Part shown: piece by piece, positions 1 through 5,097 of the stretch | Numbering within the stretch: position 1 is the stretch's first letter | Layout of the letters: every line of letters starts with the position of its first letter | From: Candidatus Nanohaloarchaea archaeon | GTDB taxonomy: Archaea; EX4484-52; GLR71 | Direction: 5' to 3' | DNA length: 6,372 nucleotides | Assembly: GCA_030671745.1 (NCBI GenBank) | Contig: DAOVHT010000059.1 | Location: 1 to 6,372, forward strand | The notes under the pieces: model-generated | What the model was told of the DNA's origin: nothing | Seen by the model: the letters and a program-made list of their open reading frames with translations, nothing else | Databases searched by the model: none | Position numbers and translations under genes: made by a program

Positions 1-898
1 CGTATAACTTTTTGTTTTTATTTTCAAATATAGTTGACAAAGATGTTTCGCAAATATTTTGCCAGTCATTATGAGAACTCTTAATAGGTTTGAAGTTATT
101 GATTTGTTCTAAAGAGGATTCTACTGCATTTTGTGAAGGAATATATATTCTTTCAGCGTCATCCCTTTTCATCTTTTGCTTGAATAATTTTGAATTTGCT
201 TTATTAGTAGCATACAAAGTTATTAAACCACCTAAAATTAAACCACCAAAAACTGCTACAAAATTTAAAATCAGACCCCAATCTCTACTATCACGCTCTT
301 CTGATGCTAAATTTCTAAATTCTTCAGCCCATTGATCCATAAAATATTGTTCTCTTGTCCATACTTCATAAGTTTTAGAAGCGTGTTGGTGATCTACATC
401 AGGTCCATTTAATGCACAAAAACATTTATCTTCTTTTTTTGAACAATTATTTTGATAAACCCAGGTCTCATTATATAAATAAGTCTTAGCATGTGCTTCA
501 CAATATGTTGCGTCTTCTGGAACCTTAAAGGTAATATTCCATACAAAACTTGTTTGATTTAAATTATTGTAAAATTGAACTTTTGGTGTAGCATATATTC
601 CATTAGTACCTCTTTCTTGTCCATTACATATAACATAAAACAAAGCTTTTACATTATTTTTATATTTTGTTTTATTACCTGGAACGGACAATTCCATTAT
701 GACTATGTTATTGATTGAATCAGAAACCAAAATCGGAGAATACCGTTCGTTACCATCCAATGTTAGGTTCGCAGTAATAATTTCAAATGCTCCATCAACA
801 CCACAATTATTAGTTACATTATAAGTAATCTGACCTGCATAAACTACATTTGAGATTAAGATAAATACAAAAACAAAACTAAATACTAAATATTTCAT
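1..898 (-). CDS. Secreted, single-pass membrane protein with a sequon-rich ectodomain (partial, C-terminus off the window)
   Basis: An uninterrupted minus-strand frame runs from the ATG at 898-896 to the left edge, giving 299 codons with no stop. Residues 1-21 form a signal peptide (MKYL, a hydrophobic core, then VYA|GQ). Residues 22-206 are a predicted ectodomain with six cysteines (32, 91, 133, 152, 159, 161) and seven N-X-S/T sequons (N27, N44, N75, N114, N121, N143, N151). A transmembrane helix spans about 207-230 (GLILNFVAVFGG, LILGGLITLY), followed by a basic, polar cytoplasmic tail. This indicates a type I membrane protein, probably N-glycosylated and disulfide-bonded. I do not recognise the family. 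There is no Shine-Dalgarno before the ATG, but a TATA-like box lies about 26 bases upstream, so it is probably transcribed separately as a leaderless mRNA rather than read through from the nuclease genes. It is AT-rich. The open frame and topology are seen directly; glycosylation is inferred. Confidence 0.85.
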   Translation of the reverse strand, partial: MKYLVFSFVFVFILISNVVYAGQITYNVTNNCGVDGAFEIITANLTLDGNERYSPILVSDSINNIVIMELSVPGNKTKYKNNVKALFYVICNGQERGTNGIYATPKVQFYNNLNQTSFVWNITFKVPEDATYCEAHAKTYLYNETWVYQNNCSKKEDKCFCALNGPDVDHQHASKTYEVWTREQYFMDQWAEEFRNLASEERDSRDWGLILNFVAVFGGLILGGLITLYATNKANSKLFKQKMKRDDAERIYIPSQNAVESSLEQINNFKPIKSSHNDWQNICETSLSTIFENKNKKLY

Positions 899-920
899 AT
901 TAATATATTTAATATTAAAA

Positions 921-929
921 GTTATAAAT
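921..929 (-). promoter_or_regulatory. Probable archaeal TATA box for the membrane glycoprotein gene (leaderless)
   Basis: On the minus strand the sequence reads ATTTATAAC, centred about 26 bases before the ATG at 898. This is the usual archaeal TATA-to-start distance, which would put transcription initiation at or within a base or two of the ATG. The bases between are AT-only or nearly so and contain no Shine-Dalgarno motif, which fits a leaderless transcript. The AT-rich context makes chance matches easy, so confidence is moderate. Confidence 0.5.
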
Positions 930-954
930 CAGAAGTAATGATAGGATATAATCC

Positions 955-1548
955 TCAACCATAATATTGGTTCTCGTCTAAGGTCAAGAAATCAAAGTTG
1001 TAGGTGTCCTTGAATATGTCTTCGGGTAAAATTGGTTTTTGGGGTATGGGTTGAGTAACAATTACTTTTCCTTCTTCTTTTGAATGACCATATAAATCAT
1101 TTCGTATCTGTTTCTGTAATTGCCGGACACTCCATATGTTTGAAAGGGTCTGTAATTCATAAAAATCTCGTTCATTTTTGTTTTCAATCCTTATGAATTC
1201 AAGATAATGAGACCAGCTTAATTGTCCAGACAGTGTTTGGACAATTGGATAAGTTCTATAAAATGCAACTATAGAAAACATTGTGGCTCTTGAGAATTCT
1301 AAATCTATCGCCAACTTTTCAATAATCTGTTTGCCATAATCCGCACGACCTTTGTGTTCCAATTCATCTCTGACGATTCGTTCTCCAATCTGCCAATAGG
1401 TCTGGACTTTTAGGTTGTCAACGGCCTTATATGCCTTTGATACGCCTTTTTGGAGTATGGATCTTATGTCACCCAGTATTTGATTGTAAGCCGTTGTGTC
1501 CAGATTGTTATTGTTTGGGGTTTTGGTGTTTCTTTGATGCTTGGTCAT
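955..1548 (-). CDS. Copy C: truncated YhcG/DUF1016 protein, N-terminal domain only, nuclease domain missing
   Basis: This 197-aa protein aligns without gaps to residues 1-193 of its two full-length neighbours, then ends in a short unrelated tail (QYYG) and a stop. It therefore keeps the DUF1016_N-type domain (GVSKAYKAVDNL, YWQIGERIV, RADYG, LSWSHY, WSVRQLQKQIRN) but lacks the C-terminal PDDEXK nuclease domain. The start is the ATG at 1548-1546: a GAGAGG Shine-Dalgarno sits 7 bases upstream, and the same ATG and ribosome site occur in all three copies. The frame extends upstream only to a TTG. Homology to copy B breaks sharply near position 971, inside the DEN codons. From 971 to 1134 it matches B at 159 of 164 bases, so the truncation is probably recent. 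The frame is intact, so it could still make a DNA-binding or regulatory protein; alternatively it is a decaying remnant. Its central block (residues 73-137) differs from A and B and carries its own palindrome. Confidence 0.85.
   Translation of the reverse strand: MTKHQRNTKTPNNNNLDTTAYNQILGDIRSILQKGVSKAYKAVDNLKVQTYWQIGERIVRDELEHKGRADYGKQIIEKLAIDLEFSRATMFSIVAFYRTYPIVQTLSGQLSWSHYLEFIRIENKNERDFYELQTLSNIWSVRQLQKQIRNDLYGHSKEEGKVIVTQPIPQKPILPEDIFKDTYNFDFLTLDENQYYG
1220..1246. repeat. 27-bp near-perfect palindrome inside copy C
   Basis: The site is centred on 1233. Arm AATTGTCCA (1220-1228) pairs with TGGACAATT (1238-1246), and the core ACAGTGT (1230-1236) is itself symmetric. Twelve of 13 symmetric positions are complementary; only 1229/1237 fails (a G/T pair on the plus strand). 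It covers codons for residues 101-110 (PIVQTLSGQL), the same place as the palindromes in copies A and B. The shared frame is CTTAATT before and ATTGGATA after. Confidence 0.9.
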
Positions 1549-1607
1549 AATATTGCCTCTCGTTGTTGAATTGTTTGAAGGTTTCGGTTGTATCAGTTTG
1601 TTTTTGT
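1549..1607 (-). repeat. Duplicated leader of copy C with Shine-Dalgarno site
   Basis: The 59 bases before the copy C start are almost the same as those before copy A (3708-3766), and the 40-odd bases nearest the start also match the copy B leader. It contains GAGAGG (1556-1561 on the minus strand) 7 bases before the ATG, followed by the invariant spacer CAATATT. The match stops abruptly beyond 1607, which marks the 5' edge of the duplicated gene unit. The spacer to the stop of copy B is 84 bases. Confidence 0.8.
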
Positions 1608-1632
1608 ATTTGTATATCCGAAATAACAAGAT

Positions 1633-2628
1633 TTAAGGAGCAGATACTATTTTTATTTTGGCTGCTTTTGGAAGTTTTAATCTGTATTCGGCGACAAAGA
1701 TTGAGTTTTTGATCCCGCCCAATGCGTAATGTATCTCTTCAATACCCTTGTACCGGCAGATGATGATGCCTATCGGGTCTTTTTCCCAGGGGTATGTTTT
1801 GTGTCCTTTATACCAGTTGAGATACTTGTTCATCTGGCCTACATATTCGCTCTTGAATCTGCCTATCTTTAGATCCACAAGGACTATGCAAGGAAGTCCC
1901 CTGTGATAGAATTCAAGGTCTACTTTGTGGATTTGATTGTCGATCATTATCTTTCTCTGCCTGCCTGATATTGAGAAATCTGAGCCGAATTCCAATAATA
2001 GTTTTTCTGTGTGTTTTATCAGTGCGGTTTCCAGGTCTGTTTCGGTATGGTTTTCGTCTAAGGTCAAGAAATCAAAGTTGTATGTGTCCTTGAATATGTC
2101 TTCGGGTAAAATTGGTTTTTGGGGTATGGGTTGAGTAACAATTACTTTTCCTTCTTCTTTTGAATGCCTGTATAAATCATTTCGTATCTGTTTCTGTAAT
2201 TGCCGGACACTCCAACTTTCGTCTATTGTTTTTACTTCATAGAATTTTCTTATTTTAATATTATCAATACCTATCAAAAGTTCATAATGTGACCAACTTA
2301 ATTGTGGGGACACTGTAACCACAATTGGATACAACCGATAAAACTTAACTATCCGATAAAATAAACGCTTATCTATATTTAGGTCTTCTGCTAACGAAGT
2401 TATGATGTATCCCCCATAATCCGCACGACTTTTGTGTTCTAATTCTTCTCGGACTATCCGTTCTCCAATCTGCCAATAGGTCTGCACCCTCAGGTTGTCA
2501 ACGGCCTTGTATGCCTTTGATACACCTTTTTTGAGTATGGATCTTATGTCACCCAGTATTTGATTGTAATCGGTTATATCCAGATTATTATTGTCTTTGG
2601 TTTTTGGGTTTTCTTGATATTTTGTCAT
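1633..2628 (-). CDS. Copy B: full-length YhcG/DUF1016 family protein with PDDEXK nuclease domain
   Basis: This is a 331-aa protein from the ATG at 2628, chosen for the GAGAGG ribosome site 7 bases upstream; the longer frame begins only at a TTG. Residues 20-170 are the DUF1016_N-type domain (GDIRSILKKGVSKAYKAVDN, YWQIGERIVREEL, RADYG, QLSWSHY, SWSVRQLQKQIRN). Residues 185-320 are the YhcG C-terminal nuclease domain: FDFLTLDEN, SGRQ, KVDLEFYHR with the candidate catalytic D237, VLVDLK with D252 and K254, and GQMNKYL, a QxxxY-type motif of RecB-like nucleases. Family knowledge: these proteins are predicted DNA nucleases often found in mobile or restriction-modification contexts, with poorly known function. 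The second acidic residue is D (DLK) where I expect E (ELK) in most members; chemistry should still be possible. It lies between paralogs A and C, all on the same strand. The central block (about 73-137) is AT-rich and unlike the other copies. Confidence 0.93.
   Translation of the reverse strand: MTKYQENPKTKDNNNLDITDYNQILGDIRSILKKGVSKAYKAVDNLRVQTYWQIGERIVREELEHKSRADYGGYIITSLAEDLNIDKRLFYRIVKFYRLYPIVVTVSPQLSWSHYELLIGIDNIKIRKFYEVKTIDESWSVRQLQKQIRNDLYRHSKEEGKVIVTQPIPQKPILPEDIFKDTYNFDFLTLDENHTETDLETALIKHTEKLLLEFGSDFSISGRQRKIMIDNQIHKVDLEFYHRGLPCIVLVDLKIGRFKSEYVGQMNKYLNWYKGHKTYPWEKDPIGIIICRYKGIEEIHYALGGIKNSIFVAEYRLKLPKAAKIKIVSAP
2300..2326. repeat. 27-bp near-perfect palindrome inside copy B
   Basis: The site is centred on 2313. 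Arm AATTGTGG (2300-2307) pairs with CCACAATT (2319-2326), and the core ACACTGT (2310-2316) is symmetric. Eleven of 13 symmetric positions are complementary; 2308/2318 and 2309/2317 fail. It encodes residues 101-110 (PIVVTVSPQL), exactly collinear with the palindromes in copies A and C but with different arm bases next to the core. Confidence 0.9.
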
Positions 2629-2675
2629 AATATTGCCTCTCGTCAATGAATTGTTTGAAGGTTTCTGTTGTATCA
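2629..2675 (-). repeat. Duplicated leader of copy B with Shine-Dalgarno site
   Basis: These 47 bases match the leaders of A and C almost perfectly, including GAGAGG (2636-2641, minus strand) 7 bases from the ATG and the stretch that reads CCTTCAAACAATTCATTG on the minus strand. Beyond 2675 the sequence is unrelated to the other leaders. The minus-strand AATATAAAG near 2686-2694 could be a TATA-like element for separate transcription of B, but it is a weak call. The gap to the copy A stop is 83 bases. Confidence 0.75.
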
Positions 2676-2711
2676 ATCAGTCTTTATATTTAGTATTCTA
2701 AATACCACAAC

Positions 2712-3707
2712 TTAGGATTTTGATAATATTTTGATTGTGTCTGCTTTTGGGAGTCGTGTCTTGTATTCGGCGACAAAAATTGAGTTCTTGATCCCGCCCA
2801 ACGCATAATGTATCTCTTCAATGCCTTTATATCTGCAGATTATGATGCCTATCGGGGCTTTTTCCCAGGGGTATGTTTTGTGCTCTTTATACCAGTTGAG
2901 GTACTTGTTCATCTGACCGATATATTCGCTCTTGAATCTACCGATCTTAAGGTCAACAAGGACTATGCAGGGAAGGGCCCTGTGATAGAATTCAAGGTCT
3001 ACTTTGTGGATTTGATTGTCGATCATTATCTTTTTCTGCCTGCCTGAAATTGAGAAATCTGAGCCGAACTCAAGCAATAGTTTTTCTGTGTGTCTTATCA
3101 GTGCTGTTTCCAGGTCTGTTTCGGTGTGGTTCTCGTCTAAGGTCAAGAAATCAAAGTTGTAGATGTCCTTGAATATGTCTTCTGGTAGGATTGGTTTTGT
3201 TGGTCGTGATTGAATTATAAGAAGTTTTCCTTCATTTTTCTTATGCATATAAAGATTATTTTTAATTTGTCGTTCTAATTCTCGAGCACTCCATATGTTC
3301 AAGAGGATTTGTTGTTCATAAAAGTGGCGTTCGTCTTTATTTTTTATATACATAATTATCCGATAATGACTCCAACTTAATTCTCTCCACACTGTGGAGA
3401 GTATTGGATATTCTCTATAAAAACGAACCATATGCCGTAGTGTCGGCTTGGCTAAATTCAAATCAATTGCTAAATTGTTAATTATATCCATTCCATAATC
3501 CGCCCTACTCTTGTGATTTAATTCTTCTCGAACTATCCGTTCACCAATCTGCCAATAGGCCTGGACCCTCAGGTTGTCGACTGCTTTGTATGCTTTTGAC
3601 ACGCCTTTCTGGAGTATGGATCTTATGTCACCCAGTATCTGATTGTAATCGGTTGTGTTCAGATTGTTATTGTCTTTGGTTTTTGAGTTTTCTTGATGTT
3701 TTGTCAT
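2712..3707 (-). CDS. Copy A: full-length YhcG/DUF1016 family protein with PDDEXK nuclease domain
   Basis: This 331-aa protein is the first of the three tandem paralogs in transcription order. The start is the ATG at 3707 with GAGAGG at 3715-3720. It aligns with copy B over its whole length without gaps. The nuclease domain (residues about 185-320) is roughly 90% identical to B and keeps the same motifs: SGRQ, KVDLEFYHR (D237), VLVDLK (D252, K254) and GQMNKYL. The N-terminal 72 residues are also close. In contrast, residues 73-170 diverge strongly (for example DIINNLAIDL, HMVRFYREYP, ARELERQIKN), and the matching DNA is about 27-28% G+C in sample lines against about 48% in the nuclease part. 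This block is where DNA or partner specificity would be expected. A TATA-like box at 3824-3831 may drive it, with an mRNA leader of about 90 bases. It is transcribed divergently from the NTase cluster. Confidence 0.93.
   Translation of the reverse strand: MTKHQENSKTKDNNNLNTTDYNQILGDIRSILQKGVSKAYKAVDNLRVQAYWQIGERIVREELNHKSRADYGMDIINNLAIDLNLAKPTLRHMVRFYREYPILSTVWRELSWSHYRIIMYIKNKDERHFYEQQILLNIWSARELERQIKNNLYMHKKNEGKLLIIQSRPTKPILPEDIFKDIYNFDFLTLDENHTETDLETALIRHTEKLLLEFGSDFSISGRQKKIMIDNQIHKVDLEFYHRALPCIVLVDLKIGRFKSEYIGQMNKYLNWYKEHKTYPWEKAPIGIIICRYKGIEEIHYALGGIKNSIFVAEYKTRLPKADTIKILSKS
3379..3405. repeat. 27-bp near-perfect palindrome inside copy A
   Basis: The site is centred on 3392. Arm CTCTCCAC (3383-3390) pairs with GTGGAGAG (3394-3401) and continues through AAT (3379-3381) with ATT (3403-3405). 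Twelve of 13 symmetric positions match; only 3382/3402 (T/T) fails. It encodes residues 101-110 (PILSTVWREL). The outer frame (CTTAATT, ATTGGATA) and core (ACACTGT) are shared with the other copies, but the arms differ. Confidence 0.9.
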
Positions 3708-3766
3708 AATATTGCCTCTCGTCAATGAATTGTTTGAAGGTTTCGGTTGTATTAGTTTGTTTTTGT
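3708..3766 (-). repeat. Duplicated leader of copy A with Shine-Dalgarno site
   Basis: This leader is near-identical to the copy C leader over 59 bases, and to the B leader over the part nearest the gene. GAGAGG (3715-3720, minus strand) lies 7 bases before the ATG. The frame is open upstream only to a TTG at 3725, which lacks a ribosome site and is not the likely start. Confidence 0.8.
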
Positions 3767-3823
3767 CAATTGGTTTTGATGAGTTTTAGTTATGCGTTGA
3801 TATTGTATTTGGCTGAGTACCCA

Positions 3824-3834
3824 GTATATAATTT
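3824..3834 (-). promoter_or_regulatory. Possible TATA box for the tandem nuclease genes
   Basis: On the minus strand the sequence reads AAATTATATAC, preceded by ACC, which resembles an archaeal BRE plus TATA arrangement. Initiation would fall near 3800, leaving an untranslated leader of roughly 90 bases that includes the duplicated leader segment and Shine-Dalgarno site of copy A. The call rests on sequence likeness only. Confidence 0.4.
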
Positions 3835-3840
3835 GGTAAA

Positions 3841-3854
3841 CACCCTTGTGGGTG
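3841..3854. repeat. Small inverted repeat in the divergent promoter region
   Basis: CACCC (3841-3845) and GGGTG (3850-3854) are perfect complements around a 4-base loop. They lie just upstream of the minus-strand TATA-like box, within the 253-base gap between the two divergent gene clusters. A second, weaker inverted repeat, CATATC (3894-3899) and GATATG (3910-3915), lies about 17 bases before the plus-strand TATA box. Either could be a regulator site; both are short enough to be chance. Confidence 0.3.
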
Positions 3855-3931
3855 ACTTTTGGCAGACATAGTCACAGAAACAACTTTTTGGGGCATATCC
3901 AAAAATCATGATATGAAAAAATCTAAAAAAC

Positions 3932-3939
3932 ATATATAC
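3932..3939 (+). promoter_or_regulatory. Probable TATA box for the NTase cluster (leaderless first gene)
   Basis: ATATATAC follows an A-rich stretch (AAAAAAC) that could serve as BRE. Its centre is about 26 bases before the ATG at 3961, and no Shine-Dalgarno motif precedes that ATG (it is preceded by ATCAGTGC). The spacing implies transcription starts at the ATG, which is a common archaeal leaderless arrangement. Confidence 0.55.
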
Positions 3940-3960
3940 ACAACTTGCTAAAATCAGTGC

Positions 3961-5097
3961 ATGGAGCAAGAAGTCCTTGACAAGATCAATAACCACATCA
4001 ATCCATTCTGCGAGAAATATAAGACGGTGGTCAAGTCTGTGTATATCGCGGGATCCGCTGTCAGGCAGAAAGATTATGTCAAGGGGTCTGACATTGATAT
4101 CCTTGTCATTGTGGATGATACGCGCGATGATTTTGATAGGCGGGTCATTGACCTCATGAACATGAACCTGCGCGAGATATCTAAGATGGCGATGAAAAAT
4201 GACAAGCTTGACCTTCATATGCAGGCGCCAAAACCGTTGACTGTCTTCTGGGACATGGTGCGATCAGGACAGCCATGGATCATCACGCAGATGAGGGATG
4301 CACTGATCCTTTATGACCCGTCAGGGTATATCAAACCCATACAGATGCTCCTTAATGAAGGTAAACTGTCCGGGACTCGTGAACGTGCGCAGACATTGAT
4401 CAATGATGCACCTAAAAAGCTTGGTGAGGCGCGCAAGATATTTCTAGATGATGTGACTTCTGACCTGCTGTCTGCCATGGTCGAGTCGGCACAGGCAGTG
4501 CTTATGTTTTCAGGTGTTGCACCGCCTGCCGCAAAAAATATTGGCCGTGAACTGTCTAAACGGTTTGTCGAGACCAAGATAATTCCTGCGCGGATCGTCA
4601 AGGATTATGAGATGATGTATGAGACCACGCGAAAGATCGATCATGGTGAAATCACTAATGTCTCCGGGCGCGAGATCGAGAAGTATATCATCATAGTCAC
4701 TGAATTTATTGAGAGCATGGAGAAACTTTTCAATGTCCTTGATTTCATGAACAAGAAAAAGATGGTCAATGCGGCATATACCAAGACCATTGATGCCTGC
4801 GGTTCGGCGCTCAAGAAAGCAGGTAAGACCAAACCTAAGGATCATTCTGAAATACTGAAGCATTTCAAGATACATTTCATCGACACAGGGCTTGTGTCAA
4901 AAGATCATATTGAAACACTCAAGAAAATGCACAGCAACAAGAAAGCGTTTGATTCAGGCAAGGTATCAGACATATCTGAAGATGAGATATATTCGAGCAA
5001 TGTGTATGCCACAAACCTTCAGAAAGCTATAGGAGATGTCAAAATTGACGACGGAAAAAAAGGAAAAAGTCCAGAAAGACAGAAAGGAAAAAAATGA
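3961..5097 (+). CDS. Nucleotidyltransferase (Pol-beta fold) fused to two HEPN-like helical domains
   Basis: This 378-aa protein starts with an NTase domain (about 1-130). It has GS at 31-32, the metal-binding GSDIDILV with D44 and D46, and a third acidic residue D84 in KLDLHMQ, so the active site looks complete. Residues about 150-258 form a helical domain of HEPN type (SAMVESAQAVLMFSGVAPP, then RKIDHGEI and a FIESMEKL helix), but the expected R of an Rx4-6H RNase motif is E221 by alignment with the next gene. Residues about 266-360 look like a second, degenerate HEPN-like unit (AAYTKTIDACGSALKKAG, then LVSKDHIETLKKM). The end is a lysine-rich tail. I know such proteins from Woesearchaeota and Pacearchaeota-type genomes; the substrate is unknown. 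A role in nucleotide transfer to protein or RNA, as in MNT-HEPN systems, is inference. The start ATG fits the leaderless TATA spacing. The stop overlaps the next gene by 62 bases. Confidence 0.88.
   Translation: MEQEVLDKINNHINPFCEKYKTVVKSVYIAGSAVRQKDYVKGSDIDILVIVDDTRDDFDRRVIDLMNMNLREISKMAMKNDKLDLHMQAPKPLTVFWDMVRSGQPWIITQMRDALILYDPSGYIKPIQMLLNEGKLSGTRERAQTLINDAPKKLGEARKIFLDDVTSDLLSAMVESAQAVLMFSGVAPPAAKNIGRELSKRFVETKIIPARIVKDYEMMYETTRKIDHGEITNVSGREIEKYIIIVTEFIESMEKLFNVLDFMNKKKMVNAAYTKTIDACGSALKKAGKTKPKDHSEILKHFKIHFIDTGLVSKDHIETLKKMHSNKKAFDSGKVSDISEDEIYSSNVYATNLQKAIGDVKIDDGKKGKSPERQKGKK

Noticed and set aside
90..335. Plus-strand open frame of 81 codons
   Set aside because: It lies wholly opposite the minus-strand membrane-protein frame, which has a clear signal peptide, sequons and a transmembrane helix; the plus-strand product has no recognisable features.
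1220..1246. Palindrome as a transcription terminator inside copy C
   Set aside because: It lies mid-gene in frame with coding sequence continuing after it, is not followed by a T-run, and recurs at the same codons in A and B, which must be read through to make the conserved nuclease domain.
1549..1629. N-terminal extensions of the three nuclease-family genes upstream of the MTK start
   Set aside because: The extensions begin at TTG codons without a ribosome site and differ in length and sequence, whereas the shared ATG has GAGAGG 7 bases upstream in every copy.
1937..3047. Plus-strand open frames at 1937-2134 and 2808-3047
   Set aside because: Both are antisense to the well-conserved nuclease domains of copies B and A. 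They exist because the same paralogous sequence is open on the opposite strand, and they lack a ribosome site.
955..3766. Tandem repeats as a CRISPR array or a transposon
   Set aside because: The repeat units are whole genes of 0.6-1 kb with different central blocks; no short regularly spaced repeats, terminal inverted repeats, target-site duplications or transposase were found.
3790..4875. Minus-strand open frames at 3790-4218, 4311-4601, 4510-4875 and 4641-4832
   Set aside because: They are shadows of the first NTase gene, whose catalytic motifs and paralogy to the next gene establish the plus-strand frame.
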